From Clostridium sp. CAG:389 (lineage in GTDB: Bacteria > Bacillota > Clostridia > TANB77 > CAG-508): a stretch of DNA of 10,326 nt. Of this stretch, positions 1-7,196 are shown piece by piece; positions within the stretch are counted from its first letter, which is position 1, and the number at the start of each line of letters is the position of its first letter. A model generated the notes under the pieces. It did no database searches. It saw only the letters and a program-made list of their open reading frames with translations, and was not told where the DNA came from. The DNA lies in the NCBI GenBank assembly GCA_000438255.1, contig FR901962.1, positions 34,668-44,993 on the forward strand, read 5' to 3'. The position numbers were made by a program, and so were the translations under genes.

Positions 1-347
1 TAACTATTGTTTTTCTTATATACAAATATTGTATATACTCCAGCTTCTATAAATTGAAAATCAACTTTTATTTCATCATCAATATTTATAGGTGCATCTT
101 GTACACTTTCGTTTTTAGTTACTCTTTTTGTCCCATTTAAAACATATAGTATATCTTTCATTTCTTCTGTGTCATTAATAATAATATCTTTTTCATTTTG
201 ATTTAATGAAATACTTTCTAATTTTTCAAGTTGAGGTAAATTAAGTGTATAAGTCCTTCTATCTCTAAAATGATAAAAAATTCCTATCGCTAATGCTACT
301 AATACAATTATACCTAATATCACAAATAATACATTTCTATTTTTCAT
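1..347 (-). CDS. Partial membrane-anchored hypothetical protein, C-terminus may lie just outside the window
   Basis: My translation from the ATG at 345-347 gives 115 open codons before the window ends, leaving TA as the start of the next codon, so the gene either stops there (TAA or TAG) or continues. The start is fixed by GGAGG about 6 bases upstream. Residues 5-23 form one hydrophobic helix after a short basic start (MKNRN), so the protein is probably anchored in the membrane with the rest outside, or is an uncleaved export signal. The remainder is a small polar domain containing the segment LNLPQLEKLESISLNQNE and ending in beta-like sequence (GVYTIFVYKKN). The pattern recalls small Firmicutes DUF5301-type proteins, but that is from memory and unsure. 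No function is known. It has its own extended -10 promoter, so it may be transcribed apart from the genes to its right. Confidence 0.75.
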   Translation of the reverse strand, partial: MKNRNVLFVILGIIVLVALAIGIFYHFRDRRTYTLNLPQLEKLESISLNQNEKDIIINDTEEMKDILYVLNGTKRVTKNESVQDAPINIDDEIKVDFQFIEAGVYTIFVYKKNNS

Positions 348-389
348 AAAAACCTCCATTCAAATTATTTTTAATTTTCTCGCATATCA

Positions 390-398
390 ATTATAGCA
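390..398 (-). promoter_or_regulatory. Extended -10 promoter for the partial gene ending at 347
   Basis: On the minus strand this reads TGCTATAAT, a perfect TATAAT (390-395) with the TGn extension (396-398). At 17-bp spacing the -35 position reads TATAAA, only a half match, as is usual for extended -10 promoters. Transcription would start near 383, leaving a leader of about 36 bases that contains the GGAGG site. The match is good but rests on pattern alone. Confidence 0.5.
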
Positions 399-421
399 TT
401 ATTTCAAAAAGATTTATATTA

Positions 422-439
422 AACTTTTCTTAAAAAGTT
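422..439 (-). other. AT-rich perfect hairpin after the 62-residue gene
   Basis: AACTTTT and AAAAGTT form a 7-bp stem around a 4-base loop, 14 bases past the stop codon of the 62-residue gene. The position suits a transcript end, and a new promoter follows at 390-398. However, the stem has a single G-C pair, and the downstream bases on the minus strand (TAATATAAATC) are not a real U-tract, so it is at best a weak terminator. Confidence 0.3.
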
Positions 440-453
440 ACTTGAAATTTGTA

Positions 454-642
454 TTACTCTTTGTCTTTTTTGCTATTCCTATATAATATACTGAATGTTA
501 GTGTAAATAACATTGGTATAACTGAATATCCAGCATTATCTAATTTATGAGTGATTACCAAGTATCCGCCAATCAAAGTTAAAATTGCAAATACAAGACT
601 TAAAATCAAAAATATTTTTACTTTTAATTTTTCTTTATTCAT
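454..642 (-). CDS. Small two-helix membrane protein, unknown function
   Basis: The gene encodes 62 residues. A basic start (MNKEKLKVK) is followed by hydrophobic segments at about 10-30 and 38-54 and a charged tail (RNSKKDKE), so both ends are probably cytoplasmic with a short outside hairpin between the helices. AAAGGAGA lies about 8 bases before the ATG, which makes real translation likely despite the small size. It starts 24 bases after the stop of the 252-residue anchored protein and is probably its co-transcribed neighbour. I recognise no family. Possible roles such as a membrane-protein partner are guesses from context only. Confidence 0.7.
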   Translation of the reverse strand: MNKEKLKVKIFLILSLVFAILTLIGGYLVITHKLDNAGYSVIPMLFTLTFSILYRNSKKDKE

Positions 643-666
643 AACTTTTATATCTCCTTTATATAT

Positions 667-1425
667 TTAGTTAATAGTTGTTATCACAAATACATTATCC
701 GTTTTAAAATTTTCTTCAGTTATATCTTCGTTGTATAAAACCCAATATAAGTGATTATTATTTTTATATTCTGATGTATAATTAAATTCTTTCAATTCAA
801 TTATTCTATCAGTTTCTGCTGAAAACTTATCTCTTGTATTATCAGTAACTATATATACTTTATCTGATTTCTCGTAATATAAAATATCTGTTAAGATTAA
901 ATCTCCTTCAACAGTATTTTGAGCCACTCTAATAAATGCTGTTTTTTTATTTTTGTAGTTTTCCATAAATTCGCTATATAAATTATCATTATGAACCATT
1001 GCACTTATAACAAAACAGTTATCTTTTTGAGCATCAAAAGATGTATATTCCTTTGATAAATTTCTTATATCTCTATTTTTTGTCAGTTCAGTATTGTAAA
1101 AATCATTTAAGTTACTTATATTACTGCTATTTTCTTTATTAAATTCACTATCTATTGGTAATTTATATTTCATAAACCAATTTCCCATTTTTACGCCTAT
1201 ATTACTTTCATAAGGCTCATTTGGAGATACTCCAACATATCTAATAACCTTATAGCCTAATCCCCAATATGTCACTTTACTGCCATCATTATTAACTATT
1301 TTGATACAATACTTTGGCTCGTGTCCTGTTGCTACTCTACCACTATCTATATAGTTTGTTACAATTCCTGCAACTATAAGTATCATTAAAAGTATTCCTA
1401 CACCAATACATATCTTCTTTTTCAT
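667..1425 (-). CDS. Membrane-anchored or exported protein with DUF4362-like C-terminal part
   Basis: The gene encodes 252 residues. Residues 1-24 (MKKKICIGVG then a leucine/isoleucine stretch) form an N-terminal anchor or signal. There is no cysteine placed as a lipobox, so a transmembrane anchor is more likely than a lipoprotein. The region at about 35-110 has a compact motif set (DGSKVTYWGLGYKVIRYVGV, then IGVKMGNWFMKY) that I recall from other uncharacterised Firmicutes envelope proteins. Residues about 130-235 (CFVISAMVHN, FMENYKNKKTAFIRV, EGDLILTDILYYE, TDNTRDKF) resemble DUF4362, a domain of small Bacillus and Clostridium lipoproteins with no known activity. AAGGAG precedes the ATG by about 8 bases. 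It follows the DUF3221-like gene after a 60-base gap holding an unusual repeat pair, described separately. The exported location is inferred and the biochemical role is unknown. Confidence 0.75.
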   Translation of the reverse strand: MKKKICIGVGILLMILIVAGIVTNYIDSGRVATGHEPKYCIKIVNNDGSKVTYWGLGYKVIRYVGVSPNEPYESNIGVKMGNWFMKYKLPIDSEFNKENSSNISNLNDFYNTELTKNRDIRNLSKEYTSFDAQKDNCFVISAMVHNDNLYSEFMENYKNKKTAFIRVAQNTVEGDLILTDILYYEKSDKVYIVTDNTRDKFSAETDRIIELKEFNYTSEYKNNNHLYWVLYNEDITEENFKTDNVFVITTIN

Positions 1426-1438
1426 AAGATTTCTCCTT

Positions 1439-1474
1439 CAACTTACCATAGCGACAACTTACTAATTGTAAGTT
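1439..1474 (-). promoter_or_regulatory. Direct and inverted repeats ahead of the 252-residue gene, possible alternative hairpins
   Basis: The plus strand has CAACTTAC twice (1439-1446 and 1455-1462), followed by the inverted copy GTAAGTT (1468-1474). In the minus-strand RNA the first-made arm AACUUAC can pair with the near GUAAGUU (7 bp, 5-base loop) or with the far copy, which abuts the AAGGAG ribosome site of the downstream gene. The two pairings exclude each other. No U-tract follows, so this is not an ordinary terminator. It could tune translation or RNA decay, or be a chance duplication. Confidence 0.35.
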
Positions 1475-1485
1475 ATATCTATATT

Positions 1486-2298
1486 TTATTTAACATCATT
1501 TAATGTCATTTCTTTTGTCCCAATATACACATCTCTATTTCCTTCTATTGTATGACATTTTATTATTGTATAAGTATCATATTGATATATCATACTTCCA
1601 CCATCTTTATACATATCTCCTGTTATCTTGTTATTATCTAAATCTTTATTTGCTTTTTGTATTATTTCTTCCATTGTTATTTTACTTTCTAATAATGCAT
1701 CTTTTAAAGAATATTCTTTATCATCAATTTTGATATTTACACTTCCATCATATGCATATATAGTATAATTATATTTGTCCGTTTCTGATTTATCTAATAT
1801 AGCATAAATTTTATTATAGCTGTCTATTGGTTGTCTATCTTTGAAAAGTATTTCAAAGTTTTCAGCAGATTTTATTTCAATTTTTGTTGCTTTAACTTGT
1901 GCTGGATAACTTTCCAGTATAGTACCATCATAAGTTATTTTCACATTAGTTCCAATGGTATAAAGTGCATCATTATTTTCTCCTAAACCTACAGAAATTT
2001 TATCTGCTGATTTTCTTTCTTCTTCATTCTCGTTTGGCTCTACTATAATATATTTTGCATTAGATTCAATTACTTTTCCATAAAAATAACTTTCTTCATT
2101 ATTTTCTATGTTTGTATCTTGCCATTCATATTTTTGTCTATATTCTTCTTCAAATGCAAACAAGCCTTGTCCTAAACTTATTGGAAAATACTTGTTGTTC
2201 ATTATAAAAGAGTAAGTTTTATTATTCGCATCCTTAAACTTTATTGAATAACCACCAAAACTAGAACTCCATTCTATATCTACATATTCTAGTTGCAT
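1486..2298 (-). CDS. Hypothetical protein with DUF3221-like middle domain; start uncertain
   Basis: The gene encodes 270 residues of unknown function. Residues about 1-60 (VDIEWSSSFGGYSIKFKD, then NNKYFPISLGQGLFAFEE) form an unrecognised domain. Residues 71-145 (YFYGKVIESN, YIIVEPNE, ADKISVGL, VKITYDGTILESYPAQ) match the pattern of DUF3221, a small OB-like beta domain usually found in exported Firmicutes lipoproteins. Residues about 158-270 contain YAYDGSVNIKID, KITMEEIIQKANKD and GDMYKDGGSMIYQYDTYTII, a conserved-looking C-terminal module I cannot name. Unlike typical DUF3221 proteins it has no signal peptide or lipobox, and unlike its neighbours it has no Shine-Dalgarno site before the ATG. 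A 7-A run and a second ATG lie just upstream in another frame, so the N-terminus may be wrong or degraded. It lies 41 bases after the acetyltransferase gene. Confidence 0.65.
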   Translation of the reverse strand: MQLEYVDIEWSSSFGGYSIKFKDANNKTYSFIMNNKYFPISLGQGLFAFEEEYRQKYEWQDTNIENNEESYFYGKVIESNAKYIIVEPNENEEERKSADKISVGLGENNDALYTIGTNVKITYDGTILESYPAQVKATKIEIKSAENFEILFKDRQPIDSYNKIYAILDKSETDKYNYTIYAYDGSVNIKIDDKEYSLKDALLESKITMEEIIQKANKDLDNNKITGDMYKDGGSMIYQYDTYTIIKCHTIEGNRDVYIGTKEMTLNDVK

Positions 2299-2339
2299 TT
2301 TAGGAAAGTTTTTTTCTACTCATATCTGTAATTTTATCA

Positions 2340-2888
2340 CTAAATCTCTTTTATAATCTTACAAGGATTTCCTACTGCTACTACATTTGATGGAATATCT
2401 TTTGTAACTACACTTCCTGCTCCAATTATAGTATTATCTCCTATTGTAACACCAGGCATAACGCATACATTTCCACCAATCCATACATCATTTCCTACTA
2501 CTATCGGCTTTGCAAACTCTACTTTTCTTCTTGTTTCTTTATCTATTGGATGTCCTGATGTGTAAAATCCACAATTTGGTCCAATTTGAACATTATTTCC
2601 AAAAGTTACTTTATTGGCATCTAATATTACTAAATTATGATTTGAATAAAACTTTTCTCCAATTTCTATATTAAATCCATAATCACAATAAAAATTTGGC
2701 ATTATCATAAATTCATTTCCAGTTTTTGAAAAAAGTTTCTTTATAATTTCATTTCCTTTTTCTATATCTTCAATACATAAATTATTATATTGATTACAAA
2801 GTTTTTTAGCTTTTATTAATTCATCTACTAATTGTTTATCACTTGAATCATACAATTCTCCATTTAACATTTTTGCTTTTTCTGTCAT
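2340..2888 (-). CDS. Maltose/galactoside-type sugar O-acetyltransferase (left-handed beta-helix)
   Basis: The gene encodes 182 residues, the usual length for the LacA/Maa/NodL group. These enzymes move an acetyl group from acetyl-CoA to a sugar hydroxyl and act as cytoplasmic trimers. Residues 1-55 match the Mac N-terminal domain (EKAKMLNGELYD is its signature). Residues about 70-178 carry hexapeptide repeats of the left-handed beta-helix (GNDVWIGGNVCVMPGVTIGD, then IIGAGSVVTKDIP). The catalytic histidine is H113 in the loop FYTSGHPID, next to the usual N84-H85-N86-like acceptor region (here SNHN at 82-85). The C-terminal AVGNPCKIIKEI is typical. GGAGG lies about 7 bases before the ATG. Its real acceptor cannot be told from sequence: a free sugar, as in Maa or LacA detoxification, or a surface glycan precursor, which the nearby glycosyltransferases would suit. 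It starts 32 bases after the QueH-GNAT stop. Confidence 0.93.
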   Translation of the reverse strand: MTEKAKMLNGELYDSSDKQLVDELIKAKKLCNQYNNLCIEDIEKGNEIIKKLFSKTGNEFMIMPNFYCDYGFNIEIGEKFYSNHNLVILDANKVTFGNNVQIGPNCGFYTSGHPIDKETRRKVEFAKPIVVGNDVWIGGNVCVMPGVTIGDNTIIGAGSVVTKDIPSNVVAVGNPCKIIKEI

Positions 2889-2920
2889 AAATTTTTTCCT
2901 CCAATCATAACAAAAAATTA

Positions 2921-3967
2921 CTAGTTATCTTTAAATTTTTTCTTTAAATCCTTTGAATAATATATTAAATCAGTACAAACTAAATCTCCATCTTTTACTT
3001 CTTCTTTATAATTATCTATAAAGAAATTCTTAATTGTTTTCTCGTATTTATCAAATCCTTGCTTAACATAGAAAGGAATATTATTCTCTGTTGTTCCTAC
3101 TAGCATTCTGTCATATTTCTGTTTATAATTACCACATAATGATTTTAGAAGTGTTTTTGCATAACCTTTGTTTCTGTATTTTTCTGTTGTAACTATATTT
3201 TTTAATTCTAATGTTTTCCTATCAATGTGCAAAATAACTGCAATAGAAATTAGCTCATCTCCCTTTTTTAAAGCATATACATCAGAATCGTTCAAATATT
3301 TGTGTATCATATCTTTTGAAGGATCTGCCTCTAAAAGTAAATCAATATAATCTTCTTTATTTTCTATTTTTTTAACTTGCATTCTAGGTTCTCTTGACAT
3401 CTCGTAACCGTTGAGAATACTAGGTTTTGTAGTATTGTGGCTATTATATCTCATCTCCTCAGAAAAAATGCATCCACAATATTTTTGCATATATAATCCT
3501 AATTCTCTTGCTTTATCTTGACCCTCTCTAAACCCTACTCTAAAATCTCTATACAAAAAATCAATTCCAAATTCATCACTTAATTTTTGCATATAATTTT
3601 TTATAAAATCATGATTTTGATAAATACTATACAAAAGTGTTGTTGTAACCGCATCATATCCATTTTCTTTTGCATATTCAAAGGTTTTTCTTAATCGTAT
3701 AGGATAGCAATAGTTTTTACATCTATTTTTTAAGTCACCGATTACATTTTTGCAAAATTCATCTAGTCCATAATCTTCATCAAATATTGCATTTAGTTCT
3801 AAACTTTTTGCATATTCTTTTAATGTATCTCTTCTTGCCTTATATTCCATATATGGATGTATGTTTGGGTTATACCAATATATTGTTGGCTCTATTCCTT
3901 CTTTCCTTAATGTGTCTATGCAGTACACACTACATGGAGCACAACATGTATGCATTAACAATTTCAT
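2921..3967 (-). CDS. queH: Fusion of epoxyqueuosine reductase (QueH) with a GNAT N-acetyltransferase
   Basis: The gene encodes 348 residues, whereas QueH alone is usually about 180-220. Residues 1-178 are QueH (DUF208), the cobalamin-independent enzyme that reduces epoxyqueuosine to queuosine in the tRNA wobble position. Visible marks are HTCCAPC (C8, C9, C12), YNPNIHP (32-38), cysteines C83 and C87, TTTLLYSIYQNH (108-119), DFRVGFREG (141-149) and KYCGC (C164, C166). The second pair is CxxxC, where I recall CxxC as usual. Residues about 196-345 are a GNAT domain like stand-alone YvbK-type proteins: LLEADPSKDMIHKYL, the acetyl-CoA loop RNKGYA (265-270), FYVKQGF and NFFIDNY. The acetyl acceptor is unknown. 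GGAGGA precedes the ATG, which overlaps the upstream stop as ATGA, so translation is probably coupled. No linker stop or frame problem is seen, so the fusion is intact. Confidence 0.9.
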   Translation of the reverse strand: MKLLMHTCCAPCSVYCIDTLRKEGIEPTIYWYNPNIHPYMEYKARRDTLKEYAKSLELNAIFDEDYGLDEFCKNVIGDLKNRCKNYCYPIRLRKTFEYAKENGYDAVTTTLLYSIYQNHDFIKNYMQKLSDEFGIDFLYRDFRVGFREGQDKARELGLYMQKYCGCIFSEEMRYNSHNTTKPSILNGYEMSREPRMQVKKIENKEDYIDLLLEADPSKDMIHKYLNDSDVYALKKGDELISIAVILHIDRKTLELKNIVTTEKYRNKGYAKTLLKSLCGNYKQKYDRMLVGTTENNIPFYVKQGFDKYEKTIKNFFIDNYKEEVKDGDLVCTDLIYYSKDLKKKFKDN

Positions 3968-5649
3968 TGTTCTTCCTCCGATTTATTATTTCTTTTTTTT
4001 AAACTTACTATTACAGGTGTACAAACAATAATTGCATAAATATATCTTATTATAGCACCTGGTGATAAGAAACATGTTAAAAAATATAAGAATAAGTACA
4101 TTTCTATTAAAATTTCTATTTTTTGTTTCTTATATATTGAATATAGTAAACATGCTAATAAAATATAAAAATATGTTGCTGGTTGGAATAAGATTCGTAT
4201 TCCATATATGTTTTGATATTCATTTTCGCAAAACATTCTGCTATAAAATTCTTTTAATTTAGGAAGCTTACTTTCATCCTTAACTTCATATCTATTTTTT
4301 CCTATTTTGAAACAATATAGTTCTAATGCTCCATATTTTTCAGGGCAATCATCATTATGTTCAGAACTAAATGATTTATCTAATATGTACCAATATCCTC
4401 TTATTGTATTTAGATATGATTCAATAAATTCTCTTGGATATTTTTGTGCTAATTTAGCCATAAATTTAAAGAATTCTTTTTTATCTTTTCTTATTTCATC
4501 AATTTTTATTAATTGCATTGTATAATCTGCAATATATGGTTTATATATTTTACCTATTACTTCATAATTAGTAAAGTATAATGATATTTTTTCTTTTTCT
4601 GTATCTGTTAATTCTTTTTCACTGGCAATTTTACCTGTTGCTTGTGCAAATGTACATGCCCAAACATCACTTCCATTACTTTCTTCATGTATTAATTTTA
4701 AAAGCAAATTATTTACTAATTGATATATTATTACTGATATTAAAATTATTACTAAAAAATTTTTTAGTTGTTTTTTATTTTTTATTAATATTATAATTGC
4801 AAATGGTATTAATACAATTAAAGCATATACTGCATTATTTCTAAAAAGTAGCATCATTACTGTTATAAATATCAAACTGATATAATTTAATACTTTATAT
4901 TTTTTACAAAACATTTTATATAAATTTATGATAAATAATAATGTAAATCCTGCAAATATAACATCTTTTGTTGTCATCATAGGAAATAGCTGGTTATATG
5001 GAAATAGTGAATATATTATTAAACTTATATTTCTCAAATATTTTTTATTTGTTTCTTTTTCTATAAATTTTACTGCATATGCAAATATTGCTGCCATTAA
5101 TGTCATTTGAAATAGTGAAAACAGCAACATTCCTAATGTTGGTGAGTTTAATGAATTTACTCCATATGTATAAAAAATAGTATAGAAAAACGTTGTTATT
5201 ATTGGATGTCCCAAATTTATTTTTTTAAAGAAGAAGTAATCTCTTATTTGGAATCCTCCATCATAATTTATAATACATGGATAAAATGCCATTAATGTTG
5301 GAATCCAACATAATATTATTATAATAAAATATATTTCAAATTTGTATTTTTCTATCCATTTATTTGATTCTTTATAATTTTTATTTTTTGTTTTTTCTTT
5401 TACTTTTTTGTATAGTTCTAAGGTACAATAGTGGATTATTATAAATAATATACTTAACCCTATTATTTTTCCTAATGCTATTATCAATTCTGTTATATTT
5501 CTTATAGAATATCCTTTTGTTTGTAGATTACTGCCTATTACAAATTGTGTTGCTATAATAATCCAAAAAAATGTAATATATTTAAATTTTCTATCTGTTA
5601 TATTTTCTTTTATATATTTAACTGCTTTTTCTCTATTTATATATTTCAT
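3964..5649 (-). CDS. Polytopic membrane protein, DUF6020-like, probable GT-C-type glycosyltransferase
   Basis: The gene encodes 561 residues with roughly 10-13 hydrophobic segments: about 24-40, 52-76, 105-124, 148-165, 170-193, 205-246, 253-292, 297-318, then 488-506 and 513-550. A mostly soluble stretch at about 320-485 lies between the last groups. The loop after the third segment holds AFYPCIINYDGGFQIRDYF (D130) followed by LGHPI (H148), and later come TTKDVIFAGF and SPGAIIRYIYAI. These match my memory of DUF6020 membrane proteins, which look like lipid-phosphate-sugar-dependent GT-C transferases, although no activity is proven here. The start lies 17 bases inside the 3' end of the preceding GT-C gene, with AGGGG about 12 bases upstream, longer than ideal. 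The 3' end overlaps the QueH-GNAT start by 4 bases. A role in adding sugars to surface polymers outside the membrane is inferred from fold and neighbours. Confidence 0.75.
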   Translation of the reverse strand: MKYINREKAVKYIKENITDRKFKYITFFWIIIATQFVIGSNLQTKGYSIRNITELIIALGKIIGLSILFIIIHYCTLELYKKVKEKTKNKNYKESNKWIEKYKFEIYFIIIILCWIPTLMAFYPCIINYDGGFQIRDYFFFKKINLGHPIITTFFYTIFYTYGVNSLNSPTLGMLLFSLFQMTLMAAIFAYAVKFIEKETNKKYLRNISLIIYSLFPYNQLFPMMTTKDVIFAGFTLLFIINLYKMFCKKYKVLNYISLIFITVMMLLFRNNAVYALIVLIPFAIIILIKNKKQLKNFLVIILISVIIYQLVNNLLLKLIHEESNGSDVWACTFAQATGKIASEKELTDTEKEKISLYFTNYEVIGKIYKPYIADYTMQLIKIDEIRKDKKEFFKFMAKLAQKYPREFIESYLNTIRGYWYILDKSFSSEHNDDCPEKYGALELYCFKIGKNRYEVKDESKLPKLKEFYSRMFCENEYQNIYGIRILFQPATYFYILLACLLYSIYKKQKIEILIEMYLFLYFLTCFLSPGAIIRYIYAIIVCTPVIVSLKKRNNKSEEEQ

Positions 5650-7169
5650 ATATGCTTATTTCCCCTACTTTTTCTAGATTTTCTCTTATGTAATTAATTA
5701 CATCAATAGGTGTTTGCCAATTTGTTCTTAATTCTGATTTTCTAATCATATATAATTCATTTTCATTTTTATTTTTAATTTTTTCTATTTGTCCTTGTTC
5801 ACCATCTTTACCAATATTTCCTTTTAAAAACATATCATAGTCTTTATTATAATTATTTATTGGTATCATGTACACTGCTGCTTCTGCATCTAATATATAT
5901 ACTTTTTGGTTTTCTTGCTCTTTTTCAGTAATATATTTATCTATAATTTCTATTCTTTCGGCTAATCCTTCTGATATTTGTATATTTTTATAGTGTTCTA
6001 TATTTTGATTTTTTTCTGTTTTTGCATAATTATATATATTTATAATTCCTATTGCTAAGATGATTGCAAACATTATTACACATATTATATCTGTTAGCAT
6101 TTTGTATATTTTAAATTTTTTCTTTTGGTCAATTTTTGTTATTTTATTGCACATGTTTTTGGCTAATAAAAATAACGTGTAAATTCCACCAATAATTGCT
6201 ATTGTTCCTCCAATCAAAAAATGAATTTCATCTGATATTGGATACATTACAATTATTATTGATAAACTATATATTAATATTGTTAATAATTTTGAGGTGT
6301 TTTCGTTTTCTTTTTTTAATATATTTGTAATTAATAATATTACTGCCATTAATACTATTGAGATTGGCATAAATATTGATAATATTCGTATTTGTATTTT
6401 GTCATTTGCAAATAGTGCTGTGTATTCTATTTTATTTGAAAATGTGCTTATTCCAAGTATTGCATAATTTACAAATTCTGATAATGCATTGTTTATAATT
6501 AAATATATATACATCATTATTACGGGAATTAATATTCCTATTATTCTTGTAATTGCTATTTTCATGTATTGTTTAAATTCTTGTTTATTTTCTATAAATA
6601 GTAGTTTATATCCAACTACAATTACTGCAAGTGTTGCTCCTATACTTTGTTTTGTACATATTGCCATTCCTGCTAGTATACCGTATTATTAGGTCTTTTT
6701 TTGTGTTATACTTGGTAACATTCTCTATATTTTTTAATTCTTGATATAATATAATTAATGCTATTAAAAGTACTGTTGCATTATAATCTATACAATATAT
6801 GTCTTTAAATATAATTCCTATAAATTCTGTAAAAATTAGTGATATATTTTTTTCTTTCATTAAATTTTTAAATATTTTATATATTGTAAATAAGATTCCT
6901 GTCCATAATATTGATGCTAGTATTCTTGAAATTACAATTTCATTTCCTAATATTTTTAGAATCATACCTGTTATTATTGGTAATAATGGAGTTGTTATCA
7001 TACTAATGTCTTTGTATGGTATTAATCCTTCTGATATTGCTCTTGCTGTATTATAATTCCATATTTCATCTAGGTCACTTATTGGCTTTATGATAATTAT
7101 TGAAAATATTGTTATAAATATAACAGAAATTATTAAAATGTTTTCATTGTTGAATTTCTTTTTTTTCAT
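5633..7169 (-). pseudogene. GT-C membrane glycosyltransferase (GT39/PMT-like), disrupted by a one-base insertion
   Basis: Two overlapping minus-strand frames (7169 to 6606 and 6667 to 5633) together make one gene. Frame one is sound for 162 codons, to DLII; the next base (6683, a C on the coding strand) shifts the frame. Skipping it continues directly as GILAGMAICTKQSIGATL, a standard GT-C segment, and gives a 511-residue protein with no other stop. The upstream extent of the second frame ends at a TAA just beyond this point, so the shift site is narrowly defined. N-terminal features are a first helix (11-29), then the outside loop SDLDEIWNYN (D32, D34, E35) of the kind that holds the catalytic aspartate in GT-C enzymes, then ARAISEGLIPYKD. 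Many helices follow, and a soluble C-terminal part of about 120 residues. AAGGA precedes the start. It may be a young pseudogene or a sequence error. The intact protein would transfer a sugar from a lipid carrier to an extracellular acceptor. Confidence 0.85.
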
Positions 7170-7196
7170 ATAATTGTAATCCTTCCTAATATACTG

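Noticed and set aside
422..439. Hairpin considered as a rho-independent terminator
   Set aside because: The stem is almost all A-T and is not followed by a U-tract on the transcribed strand, so it is kept only as an unassigned hairpin.
3964..3967. TGA read as tryptophan (alternative genetic code) in this AT-rich organism
   Set aside because: TGA acts as a normal stop in the ATGA overlap before the QueH-GNAT start, and tryptophans in conserved positions are encoded as TGG.
6606..6667. Two separate overlapping genes for the GT-C region, each with its own start
   Set aside because: The second frame starts in mid-helix without a ribosome site at the natural position, and removing one base gives a seamless family-like protein, so a single broken gene is the better reading.
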